Made by a program: the position numbers and the translations under genes
The notes under the pieces: generated by a model
What the model was told of the DNA's origin: nothing
Seen by the model: only the letters and a program-made list of their open reading frames with translations
Database searches by the model: none
Part shown: positions 1 through 7,606 of the stretch, piece by piece
How the letters are laid out: every line of letters begins with the position of its first letter
Position numbering within the stretch: the stretch's first letter is position 1
DNA from: an uncultured Bacilli bacterium
Lineage (GTDB): Bacteria > Bacillota_I > Bacilli_A > RF39 > UBA660
Reading direction: 5' to 3'
Length of the DNA stretch: 38,887 nt
Assembly: GCA_947629165.1 (NCBI GenBank)
Contig: CANRCR010000012.1
Span: 1-38,887 of the forward strand

Positions 1-76
1 CTATAATTACATTTTAACTATATCATATTGCTTTTTATTTTTATTTATTTTTGTCTCACATCATTTACAATTATAC

Positions 77-95
77 AAAGGGATTATTTCCCTTT
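77..95 (-). terminator. hairpin at the end of the ytxH-like gene
   Basis: Arms AAAGGGA and TCCCTTT flank a five-base loop that contains the stop codon of the YtxH-like gene. The minus-strand side lacks a good T-tract (it continues GTATAATTG), so termination here may be weak. The plus-strand side is followed by CTTTTC. Confidence 0.45.
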
Positions 96-503
96 CTTTT
101 CTAATTTGTTTAATACTTCTTTTACTACTTTAATAGCTTGCGTACGAACATCATCGGCTGCTTTTTGTACGACAGGTGTACCTTTTTCAACGGCAAGTTC
201 AACTAATTCATTCGCTTTCTCTTTGATTTGATTTCCTTTTTCTTTTGCTACAGCAAGTACTTTTTCTTTATCGAGCTCACTTAATTCGTATTTGATTTCT
301 TCGATTTTATCTTCAATCATTTCTCTCACTTCGTCAGCATCGATATTTTTTACTTTTTTTACTAAATCATCCATCTTGTCTTTTAAAAGTTTTCTTGTTT
401 CGCTTCCTTTACGAGGGGCAAATAATAATCCGAGCCCTGCACCAACCGCAGCACCTAAAACGAATTTACCTACACCTGACTTTTTCTTTTCTTCTTTACT
501 CAT
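84..503 (-). CDS. ytxH: YtxH-family membrane-associated protein
   Basis: A 139-residue protein of the YtxH type. A lysine-rich start is followed by a single Gly/Ala-rich membrane segment (about residues 10-30) ending in the family's 'LLFAPRKGSETR' motif. The rest is a long, highly charged helix (about residues 35-135) likely to form a coiled coil. In B. subtilis YtxH belongs to the ytxGHJ general-stress operon; its biochemical role is not established. The ATG overlaps the end of the upstream YtxG-like gene by 8 bases (ATGAGTAA), implying translational coupling. The family call is firm from the N-terminal motif; the function stays open. Confidence 0.85.
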   Translation of the reverse strand: MSKEEKKKSGVGKFVLGAAVGAGLGLLFAPRKGSETRKLLKDKMDDLVKKVKNIDADEVREMIEDKIEEIKYELSELDKEKVLAVAKEKGNQIKEKANELVELAVEKGTPVVQKAADDVRTQAIKVVKEVLNKLEKKGK

Positions 504-792
504 TTTCTTCTTCCTCCTCTTCCTCTATCATTTTCTTTTTAAAAAAACGAGTTACCATTTTACTAATCGTACCAGCTACATTATCCGTAAAGGTAGATAC
601 GGCAGTCGATACAGTGTTGATGATATGAAACAAAGAATCCAAGCTGTTTACTTTTTCCTCTACATCATCTAATATGCGATTCATACGCGTAACAGAACCA
701 ATTAAATGAATTCCTAAAATAATTAATACTACTAATAGGATAGCACCTAATACATATAAAACAATAGGTAAAGCTTGTAATAATATTTCCAT
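496..792 (-). CDS. DUF948/YtxG-like membrane protein
   Basis: A 98-residue protein with one N-terminal membrane helix (about residues 6-32), a heptad-like region (about 35-75, 'VEEKVNSLDSLFHIINTVSTA') and a tail of basic residues followed by a run of glutamates. This matches DUF948 proteins such as B. subtilis YtxG, which sits directly before ytxH; the same order occurs here. A site AAGGAG lies 6 bases before the ATG, inside the last codons of the preceding gene (3-base gap). It probably anchors a cytoplasmic coiled coil to the membrane with its YtxH partner; this is inference from the conserved pairing. Confidence 0.75.
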   Translation of the reverse strand: MEILLQALPIVLYVLGAILLVVLIILGIHLIGSVTRMNRILDDVEEKVNSLDSLFHIINTVSTAVSTFTDNVAGTISKMVTRFFKKKMIEEEEEEENE

Positions 793-795
793 ATT

Positions 796-1761
796 CTACT
801 CCTTTTCTTCATACATAGAATCGATTAAATCAAATAGATTATCTTCAATCGATTGATCATCCTTCTTTTCTTCTTCATCGGAAGGAACAGTAACTTTACT
901 TGGAAGATCATCGATATCACTCGAAATAGGGGCTTCACTAGTATGAGAAGAAGCCTTCTCTTTCGCTTGATCTTTATAATCTACATTATATTCTAACCCA
1001 AGATCTTCAAAATATTCTTCGGCATCTGCAATCGTTACTTGTGGAACGGATGGAGTACTATCACGATCACTCATATCGTAAAGTAAATTATCTACCGGAG
1101 GAGATATCGGAGTTTCTTCTTTTTTAGGAGCATCTTTTTCCGGTGTAGATAGTCCGTAAGCTTTTTCACGAACGGTATCCAAATCTACTTTATGAACATA
1201 ACTACTCGCTGTCCTTTGACGTTCTTTTTTATCGACGATATCTTCTTTCGAATAATTTTTATCTAAAACGCCATAGATGGGAGAAATGATTGGTGTCGGA
1301 TGAAAAGTCTTTTCTTTCGGTTCTTCCCGATAAACTTTATTGAAGTTCGTTTGATAAGCTCCGCCATAAGGTTCTTTTTTGGTCGGTACCGAAGCAGGAT
1401 CAGAAGGAATTTCTACTTTGGTAGGCTCTTCTTTTGGAGCTTCTTCTACAAAATCATCGTCTTCAAATAATTTAAAAGATGCATCCGGTTTTAACAATTC
1501 TTGATCCGATAAATTAGCAGGATCGTTTTTAACTGGCTCCTCGTCGTTCAAAACCTCAGTATCGTCTGGTTCAATCAAATCGATATGCCGTTCTTCACGA
1601 CGGGGTGTTTCTATTTTTTTTGCTACAACTTCTTCTTCAGGTGCCTTCTCCGGTACTTCCGTTTTCTTCACTTTTTCAGGTTTCTTCGGTTTTTCTTTTT
1701 CTTCTACTTCTACATATTCTTCTTCAAAAAATACATTTTTTAGCTTGTCCAATAGCCCCAT
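796..1761 (-). CDS. acidic, largely disordered cytoplasmic protein with a SepF-like N-terminus
   Basis: A 321-residue protein I cannot assign. It begins 'MGLLDKLKNVFFEEEYVEVE', an amphipathic helix followed by acidic residues, reminiscent of the membrane-targeting start of SepF. However, no SepF beta-sheet core follows. The rest is rich in Glu, Asp, Lys, Pro and Ser with low complexity and looks disordered. There is no signal peptide and no transmembrane segment. The start at 1761 is chosen because AGAGGTG lies 6 bases upstream; a GTG at 1770 falls inside that ribosome site. It sits 15 bases after the lipoprotein gene and 3 bases before the YtxG-like gene, so it is part of the same transcript. 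A scaffold or divisome adaptor role is only speculation. Confidence 0.7.
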   Translation of the reverse strand: MGLLDKLKNVFFEEEYVEVEEKEKPKKPEKVKKTEVPEKAPEEEVVAKKIETPRREERHIDLIEPDDTEVLNDEEPVKNDPANLSDQELLKPDASFKLFEDDDFVEEAPKEEPTKVEIPSDPASVPTKKEPYGGAYQTNFNKVYREEPKEKTFHPTPIISPIYGVLDKNYSKEDIVDKKERQRTASSYVHKVDLDTVREKAYGLSTPEKDAPKKEETPISPPVDNLLYDMSDRDSTPSVPQVTIADAEEYFEDLGLEYNVDYKDQAKEKASSHTSEAPISSDIDDLPSKVTVPSDEEEKKDDQSIEDNLFDLIDSMYEEKE

Positions 1762-1776
1762 AAAGAGCACCTCTTT

Positions 1777-2442
1777 CTATTTTATTTCTTCGTCCATTTG
1801 AATTTGATCTTCCGAAGGAAGTTCTCCTTCTTCGGCACGGTAGATATACTCCTGTTCGTATTCCAAAAATTCACTTTCTTCTCGTTTCGGTTGGAAAATA
1901 TCGATACTTTCCTCGGTATAGTTCAAGATGTTATCACCAATTAAAGTAGCTAATACTTGATCGTTAAACGACACGCTCGATAAGACTAACAACATATTTG
2001 TAACGGCGTCTTTCAAGTCTTCTTCTTCGACCCATGCCTCGATTTTAGCATAATGATACATCACTTCGACAAAGTACTTTCCATTGGATAGATTGATCTC
2101 GATATAACCTGTTTTACCATTGTAATCGAGCCGTTTAGAATAGTAACTTTCCTCGTTGACTTCATAGTTATTGGCAACTTCGTGCAAATAAGAAACGACA
2201 TCGACATAAAGATAATAATAATGATTTTGATCGTACAAGATGGCATTATAATCCGATTTGTCGACGAGCGATACACCTTTAGGAAGATAATACTTATATC
2301 CTTCAAAAGAAACATTCGCTAACGAATGATCGCTTTCTAAAATCGAATCGATGATGCCTTGTAGACTTTGATCATCAATTCTAACCACATTACAACCGGT
2401 AAGTAGTAAAGTGACTAGTAGTAGTATTACGATTTTTTTCAT
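1777..2442 (-). CDS. lipoprotein of unknown function
   Basis: A 221-residue protein with a type II signal peptide: 'MKKIVILLLVTLLLTGC', lipobox LTGC with the lipidated Cys at residue 17. The mature part is mixed alpha/beta with many tyrosines (about residues 50-150) and ends in an acidic tail from about residue 185. I recognise no domain. It starts after AGGTGAG about 3 bases before the ATG. An extended -10 (TGTTATAAT) lies just upstream, so it may be transcribed separately from trmB as well as by read-through. Expected location is the outer face of the membrane. Confidence 0.75.
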   Translation of the reverse strand: MKKIVILLLVTLLLTGCNVVRIDDQSLQGIIDSILESDHSLANVSFEGYKYYLPKGVSLVDKSDYNAILYDQNHYYYLYVDVVSYLHEVANNYEVNEESYYSKRLDYNGKTGYIEINLSNGKYFVEVMYHYAKIEAWVEEEDLKDAVTNMLLVLSSVSFNDQVLATLIGDNILNYTEESIDIFQPKREESEFLEYEQEYIYRAEEGELPSEDQIQMDEEIK

Positions 2443-2463
2443 AACTCACCTACTCTATATTTT

Positions 2464-2472
2464 ATTATAACA
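2464..2472 (-). promoter_or_regulatory. extended -10 promoter for the lipoprotein operon
   Basis: On the minus strand TGT-TATAAT forms an extended -10 element about 20 bases before the lipoprotein start. I see no convincing -35 at 16-18 bases, which extended -10 promoters tolerate. Confidence 0.5.
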
Positions 2473-2511
2473 AATTTTTAAATGAAATAAAATGATTTTT
2501 ACAAGAGTTTA

Positions 2512-3153
2512 CTATTTCGAAGAAGACTTTTTCTTCGTTACTTCGACATAGTAAATAGGACATCCCATTTGAGAGAATTTGGTTTCAAATTCCGTCGTAA
2601 AAGGAACGTCTCGGTCCTTATGGAAATCCAAACTGATATCTTTTAATGTATATCCTGCTTCACTAAAGCAAAGAAGCGAGTATTCAAAAAGATTTCGATT
2701 ATCCGTTCTTTGATAGAGATGAAAATCATTTTTAAAAAGAGACGCATATTTGGAAAGAAAAAGAGGACTTGTAAGACGACGTAGAGCATGTCTTTTTTTA
2801 GGCCAAGGATCGGAAAAATTTAAATAAATCGTATCGATTTCTTCCTGAAACATAGAATCGATTCCCATCGCATTCCCACGTATAACATAAAGGTTTTTCA
2901 AGTCCTTAGGAATTTTTTCTAAAGCGCGCGCAACCACACTATCATATTTTTCGATACCGACAAAATTGATCGTTGGATTAGCTATTGCCATCGCAATTAA
3001 AAATTGTCCTTTTCCCATACCGATTTCCAAATGAATGGGATGATCATTTTGAAACAAAGCATGCCATTTACCACAATATACTTTCCCATCCGGTATTAAA
3101 AACGGACTATTTTTCATAATTTCTTCTTTACGAGGTACGTTTCTAAGTCGCAT
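2512..3153 (-). CDS. trmB: tRNA (guanine-N7-)-methyltransferase TrmB
   Basis: TrmB uses S-adenosylmethionine to methylate G46 in the variable loop of tRNAs. The 213-residue length is typical. The SAM-binding loop 'LEIGMGKGQFLI' (about residues 42-53), the acidic end of the second strand 'FVGIEKYDS' and the family signature 'NFSDPWPKKRHALRRL' (about residues 112-127) are all present. The C-terminal 'FTTEFETKF' motif, which helps bind tRNA, is also present. The start follows AAGGTGG by 5 bases. It leads the leftward cluster, with its own promoter at 3171-3199. Identification is secure. Confidence 0.96.
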   Translation of the reverse strand: MRLRNVPRKEEIMKNSPFLIPDGKVYCGKWHALFQNDHPIHLEIGMGKGQFLIAMAIANPTINFVGIEKYDSVVARALEKIPKDLKNLYVIRGNAMGIDSMFQEEIDTIYLNFSDPWPKKRHALRRLTSPLFLSKYASLFKNDFHLYQRTDNRNLFEYSLLCFSEAGYTLKDISLDFHKDRDVPFTTEFETKFSQMGCPIYYVEVTKKKSSSK

Positions 3154-3170
3154 CTAGACCACCTTTCTTT

Positions 3171-3199
3171 ATTATACTAGGAACCAAATCATTTTGCAA
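3171..3199 (-). promoter_or_regulatory. sigma-A promoter of trmB
   Basis: Minus strand: -35 TTGCAA, 17-base spacer, -10 TATAAT. The -10 is about 20 bases before the trmB start. Confidence 0.7.
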
Positions 3200-3231
3200 A
3201 ACATATATTAGAATGAAAAGGAGAATGAGGA

Positions 3232-3498
3232 ATGAACAACAATCAAATGCCTTATGGATGGAATCCGAACATGGGAGGAAATCCAATGATGCCATGGCCT
3301 AATAATAATCAAGGAAATTGCAATTGTAGCAATGATATCCGGAATCTAGAAGGAAGGATAAACCGGCTCGAAAGACAACTTCGAAGATTAGAAGAACGAG
3401 TTTCGAGAATGGATGCCAATTATCCTACGGCAACCCCTTATAACGACAGTAACTACGGAAGCAGTAATAACTATTCTCAAGGATATAATATGATGTAA
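3232..3498 (+). CDS. small Asn/Met/Pro-rich protein with a central coiled coil
   Basis: An 88-residue protein without a signal peptide. The first 27 residues are Asn, Met, Pro and Gly rich ('MPYGWNPNMGGNPMMPW'). A 'CNC' pair follows, then an Arg/Leu/Glu helix with clear heptads (about residues 37-62, 'RINRLERQLRRLEERVSRM') and an Asn/Ser/Tyr/Gly-rich tail. This layout resembles small spore-coat or surface-matrix proteins of Firmicutes, but I cannot name a family. GGAGAATGAGGA precedes the ATG. A terminator follows immediately, so it is a single-gene unit divergent from trmB. Confidence 0.65.
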   Translation: MNNNQMPYGWNPNMGGNPMMPWPNNNQGNCNCSNDIRNLEGRINRLERQLRRLEERVSRMDANYPTATPYNDSNYGSSNNYSQGYNMM

Positions 3499-3530
3499 AA
3501 AATATGGAGTTTTCTTCCGTATTTTTTTTA
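3497..3530 (+). terminator. terminator after the small Asn-rich gene
   Basis: The hairpin AAAATATGGA / TCCGTATTTT (one G-T pair, loop of seven) is followed by a T-run. Confidence 0.8.
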
Positions 3531-3533
3531 TGA

Positions 3534-3539
3534 TATAAT
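3534..3539 (+). promoter_or_regulatory. -10 box before the lipoprotein/ABC-F pair
   Basis: TATAAT lies 24 bases before the lipoprotein ATG and directly after the preceding terminator. The -35 region falls within that terminator (TTTCTT at 17 bases) and is poor. Confidence 0.45.
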
Positions 3540-3563
3540 GAAAAAAAGAAAGGGAAAAAGAAT

Positions 3564-4028
3564 ATGAAGAAAAAATATTTATTATTAGGACTCCTTTGTA
3601 TAACCGTAATGTTATTAGTCGGATGTTCGACTAGTAAAACCGTAATTTCGACCAATCAATTTATAGAAAAGGCCACGAGCAATGGCTACACGACCAAGGA
3701 TGCAAAAGATCAATTTTCATCGTACGATCAAATATTAGAGGCGACCATAATTGATAAGGCCGATAATTTTAAAGTTGAGTTTTATGTCCTAAATTCGACC
3801 GATGATGCAAAATCGATGTACGAAACAAATAAAGAAATCTTTGAAGATAGCAAAGAAGGAACATCGACGAATACGACGACCACCATCGGTAATTATGCCG
3901 ACTATACCCTAGTAACGGGAGGAAAATACAAACACCTTTGCCGGGTAGATAATACCCTACTTTATGTAAATGTCGATACCACTTATCAAGAAGAAGTTAT
4001 TAAATTTATTGATAGTTTAGGTTATTAG
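3564..4028 (+). CDS. small lipoprotein of unknown function
   Basis: A 154-residue protein with a lipoprotein signal: Lys-rich start, hydrophobic core and lipobox 'LVGCS', Cys at residue 21. The mature domain (about residues 30-154) alternates strands and helices and resembles small extracytoplasmic domains that recur in gut Firmicutes lipoproteins. No catalytic motif is visible. The ABC-F gene starts 24 bases downstream without a terminator between, so both are likely on one transcript. AAAGGG precedes the start by about 9 bases. Confidence 0.75.
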   Translation: MKKKYLLLGLLCITVMLLVGCSTSKTVISTNQFIEKATSNGYTTKDAKDQFSSYDQILEATIIDKADNFKVEFYVLNSTDDAKSMYETNKEIFEDSKEGTSTNTTTTIGNYADYTLVTGGKYKHLCRVDNTLLYVNVDTTYQEEVIKFIDSLGY

Positions 4029-4052
4029 TTAAAAAAAGAAAAGGAGACCATC

Positions 4053-5678
4053 ATGGAAATAAGAAATTTAACTTTACGTTTTGGCTTACAAACAATCTTT
4101 GATAATGTATCCTTATCTTTACCCGAAAAAGAAAAAATAGGTATTATAGGCGTAAATGGTGCCGGAAAAACTACTTTTTTTAAACTCCTTTTAAAAGAGT
4201 TAGAGCCCGATCAAGGAAGTATTTATTTTCCCAACAAAAGACGTATCTCTTACCTTCCTCAAGTAATTACAGATGAAATACCAAGTCTCGATATAACCGT
4301 TTTTGAATATCTTTTAAAGGCGCGTCCTATCGAAAAATTGCAAAACAAAATCGCCGAACGATATACCGAAATGTTAAATCAAAATGCAAATGAGCAAAAT
4401 AAAACGCTTCAAAAGATTGAAAAGTTACAAACAGAACTAGATTACTTTGAACCTTTAAAAGCCGAAAGTGAACTTTTAAAATTAATCGATGGAATGTCGA
4501 TAGATGCACCGCTACTCGATCAGACATTAAAACAGTTGTCGGGAGGTCAAAAATCTAAAATTGCTTTTGCACGATTACTTTATAGTAAACCGGATCTCAT
4601 TCTCTTAGATGAACCGACCAACCATCTCGATGAAAAAACGAAGACCTATGTCACCAATTATCTCAAACAGTACGATGGCAGTATCTTTATCATTTCCCAT
4701 GACATTCCTTTTCTGAATGCGATTACGACCAAAACACTCTATGTAGACAAGCAACATCATTCGATGGAACTTTTCGATGGAAATTATGACAAATTTCAAA
4801 AAATAAAAGTAGCACGGGAAGAACGGCTTCAAAAAGAATACGAAATACAAGAGAAAGAACGAAAAAAACTAGAAGAAATTATTGCCCGATACATCCACGG
4901 AAATGAAAAGAAAGCAAAAATTGCAAAGGATCGCCAAAAGAAACTAGCACGTCTTTTAGAAAATGAAATTATCATTGAAAAACAAAATAAAAAGACCCAT
5001 CTTGACTTAACCGCGGAACGAGAAAGCACGCGTTTCCCTATCCGTCTAGAAGAAGTATCTTTTAAATACGATAAAAAGGCCAAACGGAATCTACTCTATA
5101 AAATCAGTTTTGAAATACCGCGAAAAGAACGATTCTTAATTGTCGGAGAAAACGGCGTCGGAAAATCAACTTTGCTCAAATTAATTATAGGTGAGTTAAC
5201 GCCCGATCAAGGAAAAGTAATCTTAGGTCCTAAAACCGATATTGCCTACTACGCTCAGGAGCATGAACTATTGGATCCCGAAAAAAATTTAATAGAAAAC
5301 TTAGAGGAGTTTAATTTATCGTTTCAAGAAGCACAGGGCGTGCTCGGAAAATTCCTTTTTGGTAAAGATGAACTCTATAAAAAAGTAAAAACTTTATCTC
5401 CTGGAGAACGTTCTCGAATTGCCCTAGCGAAACTCACTTTAAAAAAAGCCAATGTGTTATTACTCGATGAACCGACGAACCATTTAGATCCGGACACTCA
5501 AAAAATTATTGCTGATCATTTGAAAACCTTTGATGGAACGATTATTTTAGTTTCCCATAATGCCGATTTCGTCGATCAGTTAGGAATCAATCGAAACCTC
5601 ATTCTTCCTGAAGGAAGACTTGCTTATTACGATAAAAAAGTAGTTTCTTATTTTGAAGAAAAAAACAAAAAAGATTAA
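4053..5678 (+). CDS. ABC-F family ATPase (ribosome-associated, non-transport)
   Basis: 541 residues with two ABC nucleotide-binding domains and no membrane segments. The first domain has Walker A GVNGAGKT (residues 33-40), signature LSGGQ and Walker B 'LILLDEPTNHLD'. The second has Walker A GENGVGKS, signature 'LSPGERSRIALAK' and 'VLLLDEPTNHLD'. Between them lies a charged helical linker (about residues 250-320), the P-site tRNA-interaction motif of ABC-F proteins. These proteins act on the ribosome in translation control (EttA-like) or antibiotic protection. I cannot decide between these from sequence; the linker is ordinary in length, which favours a housekeeping role. AAGGAG lies 6 bases before the ATG. 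Confidence 0.93.
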   Translation: MEIRNLTLRFGLQTIFDNVSLSLPEKEKIGIIGVNGAGKTTFFKLLLKELEPDQGSIYFPNKRRISYLPQVITDEIPSLDITVFEYLLKARPIEKLQNKIAERYTEMLNQNANEQNKTLQKIEKLQTELDYFEPLKAESELLKLIDGMSIDAPLLDQTLKQLSGGQKSKIAFARLLYSKPDLILLDEPTNHLDEKTKTYVTNYLKQYDGSIFIISHDIPFLNAITTKTLYVDKQHHSMELFDGNYDKFQKIKVAREERLQKEYEIQEKERKKLEEIIARYIHGNEKKAKIAKDRQKKLARLLENEIIIEKQNKKTHLDLTAERESTRFPIRLEEVSFKYDKKAKRNLLYKISFEIPRKERFLIVGENGVGKSTLLKLIIGELTPDQGKVILGPKTDIAYYAQEHELLDPEKNLIENLEEFNLSFQEAQGVLGKFLFGKDELYKKVKTLSPGERSRIALAKLTLKKANVLLLDEPTNHLDPDTQKIIADHLKTFDGTIILVSHNADFVDQLGINRNLILPEGRLAYYDKKVVSYFEEKNKKD

Positions 5679-5694
5679 GGTCTTTTTTGTTTTT
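5661..5694 (+). terminator. terminator after the ABC-F gene
   Basis: Fourteen-base arms AAAAACAAAAAAGA / TCTTTTTTGTTTTT flank a six-base loop containing the stop codon's end. The tail is T-rich. Being symmetric, it could act in either direction. Confidence 0.75.
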
Positions 5695-5714
5695 GATTGT
5701 TTCTGTGATATACT
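5687..5714 (+). promoter_or_regulatory. promoter of the first FemAB gene
   Basis: -35 TTGTTT and extended -10 TGATATACT are separated by 16 bases. The -35 lies inside the T-rich arm of the ABC-F terminator. Confidence 0.55.
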
Positions 5715-5735
5715 AAAAAGAGGTAAGGTGATAAT

Positions 5736-7010
5736 ATGCGATTAGTAACCGAAATCGATGAACAAAAATATGAAGACTTTGTTAAAAATCATCCCAAAAG
5801 TCATTTTCTACAAAGTTATACTTGGGGACAATTTGAAGCCAAAGTAATGGATCGAACTCCTTACTATGTAGGACTAGTCGATGAACAAGATCATTTGGTA
5901 GCAGCCACTCTCCTACTTCAAAAAAAGCTCCCTTTAGGTTACTGCTATTTCTATGCTCCACGCGGTTATGTAATCGATTTTAAAAATAATACGTTACTGA
6001 CAGAATTTACAAAAGAATTAAAAAAATTTGCCAAAAAGAAAAAGGCCCTTTTTATTAAAATAGATCCCGATATAAAACTACATACCCTCGATCCCGATGG
6101 AAAAGTATTAGATGAAGAAGAAAATAACTATGAGATGGTCGAAAACTTAAAAAAATTAGGATATCGACACTTTGGTTATAATAAAAATTTTGAAAATAGT
6201 GAACCCCGTTATACTTTTCGACTCGATTTAACACCTTCGATTGAAGAAATTAACGAACATTTTCATCCGACAACGAAAAAAATTATCAAAAGAGGAAATC
6301 CTTTCCATTTAAAATTAGAAAAGAATGAGAACGCAAAAATAGAAGACTTTTATTTGACCATGATGGAAACGGCGAAAAGAGAACAAGTACTCTATCACGA
6401 CCAAAACTATTACGAGGCCTTTTATCAAACATTGCACGAGAAGAATGAAAGTGATCTATATGTTGTATCGATCGATATAGAAGAATTAAAAAACGAAGAA
6501 CAAGAAAAGATTCGAGAACTAAAAGAAAAAATTGCTTCCTTCGAAGGAAAAGACGACACAAAGAATCAAAATAAAAAGCAAGAATTAGTAAATCAGTTAA
6601 CCAAAAAAGAAAAATCTTTTCAAGAAATTGAAAAGATACAAGAAAAAGAATTGGTACTATCATCGATTCTTACAGCAAAGTATGGAAACAAAGTATGGAC
6701 GGTACACGGAGGAAATCATTCCCTTTTACGTGAATTAAATGCCAACTATTTTATCTATTACGAAATTATTAAAGCCGCCAAAGAAGAAGGATACCAATTA
6801 ATTGACTTCTTTGGAACCACCGGAGATCCAAAAGAAGATAATCCGATCTATGGAATTCATCTTTTCAAAAAACGATTAGGAGGAGAATACACCGAGTTTA
6901 TAGGCGAATTTGATTTAGTAACCAATCGTTTTATGTACTTCATCTTCCAAAAATTGATTCCCTTTTATCGCAATAGAAAAAGAAAAGAAAACAAAAAAAA
7001 GAACGATTAA
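5736..7010 (+). CDS. FemAB-family peptidoglycan cross-bridge aminoacyltransferase (copy 1)
   Basis: These enzymes move an amino acid from aminoacyl-tRNA to the stem peptide of lipid II, building the interpeptide bridge. The 424-residue protein shows the duplicated GNAT-like fold of FemX/MurM. Its markers are 'FLQSYTWGQFEAK' near the start, 'FYAPRGYVIDF' (about 75-85), a charged coiled-coil arm (about residues 245-310) typical of Fem proteins, and the C-terminal 'IYGIHLFKKRLGGEYTEFIG' segment. It ends in a Lys/Arg-rich tail. A site AAGGTGAT lies just before the ATG. A paralogue is encoded at 7607-8857 on the other strand. The amino acid donated cannot be read from sequence. Confidence 0.92.
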   Translation: MRLVTEIDEQKYEDFVKNHPKSHFLQSYTWGQFEAKVMDRTPYYVGLVDEQDHLVAATLLLQKKLPLGYCYFYAPRGYVIDFKNNTLLTEFTKELKKFAKKKKALFIKIDPDIKLHTLDPDGKVLDEEENNYEMVENLKKLGYRHFGYNKNFENSEPRYTFRLDLTPSIEEINEHFHPTTKKIIKRGNPFHLKLEKNENAKIEDFYLTMMETAKREQVLYHDQNYYEAFYQTLHEKNESDLYVVSIDIEELKNEEQEKIRELKEKIASFEGKDDTKNQNKKQELVNQLTKKEKSFQEIEKIQEKELVLSSILTAKYGNKVWTVHGGNHSLLRELNANYFIYYEIIKAAKEEGYQLIDFFGTTGDPKEDNPIYGIHLFKKRLGGEYTEFIGEFDLVTNRFMYFIFQKLIPFYRNRKRKENKKKND

Positions 7011-7026
7011 ATTAATCGCTCTTTTT
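6994..7026. terminator. terminator between convergent genes
   Basis: The hairpin pairs AAAAAGA-CGA with TCG-CTCTTTTT around an AT-rich loop. It covers the stop codons of the FemAB gene (plus) and the unknown gene at 7025-7501 (minus). T-runs on both sides suggest bidirectional use. Confidence 0.65.
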
Positions 7027-7501
7027 AATAACTCTTTTTATAAGCCTTTCCATAGAATGGATATGTTTTATGACTGTCAAAGTTCGATTTTTGAGCAGTC
7101 TTTTCATCGTTGATAACCATTTCTGTAACCATGGCTTGTTTCTTTTGTTTCGAAAAACACATACTGTATTTACCTGCTTCAGTTTGAGTACTAATTAAAA
7201 CATCGCCTTTACGGTTCGTCATCACAATACCATCGAAGTTAGCATTATTCCATTCGAGAATAAGACGATCCGAACTCGTTTGATCAATAAAACGAAATTC
7301 CATTGGACTTGCTTCTTTTTGAATACGAACAGAATCGTATAATTGCTCTAAAGCCATTTTAAATTCATCGTAAAACTTAGGACTTTCTTTTTGAGATAAA
7401 CTAAAAATATCAAGAAAAGCTTGTTGGGCATTATCTCTTGAAAAATCATCATCACTTACTAAATAACTTCCAAACAAAGCAACGACTTCATAACCTATCA
7501 T
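7025..7501 (-). CDS. hypothetical protein of 158 residues
   Basis: No family recognised. The protein is soluble with no signal peptide. It begins 'MIGYEVVALFGSYLV' and has a helical first half (about residues 15-60) and a beta-rich second half ('FDGIVMTNRKGDVLIST'). It ends in basic and aromatic residues ('YPFYGKAYKKSY'). It is a single-gene unit with a near-perfect promoter and AAAGGGGG before the start. The promoter and leader resemble those of the other unknown gene at 10594-11352, which hints at common expression although the proteins do not look alike. An inverted repeat covers its -35 box. Confidence 0.6.
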   Translation of the reverse strand: MIGYEVVALFGSYLVSDDDFSRDNAQQAFLDIFSLSQKESPKFYDEFKMALEQLYDSVRIQKEASPMEFRFIDQTSSDRLILEWNNANFDGIVMTNRKGDVLISTQTEAGKYSMCFSKQKKQAMVTEMVINDEKTAQKSNFDSHKTYPFYGKAYKKSY

Positions 7502-7533
7502 TGTTTGAACCCCCTTTGATAAATAACGTGTCC

Positions 7534-7562
7534 ATTATAACACAAATAAAGAAAAATGTCAA
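7534..7562 (-). promoter_or_regulatory. consensus sigma-A promoter of the 158-residue gene
   Basis: Minus strand: TTGACA, 17 bases, TATAAT, with an extended TGT before the -10. This is a full match to both consensus hexamers. An inverted repeat (AAAATGT, 3 bases, ACATTTT) at 7553-7569 overlaps the -35. Confidence 0.9.
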
Positions 7563-7569
7563 ACATTTT
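7553..7569. promoter_or_regulatory. inverted repeat over the -35 box (possible operator)
   Basis: Perfect seven-base arms AAAATGT / ACATTTT surround CAA. The repeat is centred on the -35 of the 158-residue gene, where a repressor dimer would block RNA polymerase. No regulator is identified. Confidence 0.4.
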
Positions 7570-7605
7570 AAAAAAAAGGACCTTTGTCAAATACAAAAGT
7601 TCTTT
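7570..7605 (-). terminator. terminator after murJ-femAB
   Basis: On the minus strand an imperfect 13-base stem (AAAGAAC-TTTTGT / ACAAAGGTCCTTT) is followed by eight T. The next promoter's -35 begins 8 bases further on. Confidence 0.7.
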
Positions 7606-7606
7606 T

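Noticed and set aside
292-672. Plus-strand open frames opposite the YtxH/YtxG-like genes
   Set aside because: Low-complexity Ser/Phe-rich translations without ribosome sites, opposite well-supported genes.
1762-1770. GTG at 1770 as start of the acidic protein
   Set aside because: It lies inside the ribosome site AGAGGTG of the better-placed ATG at 1761.
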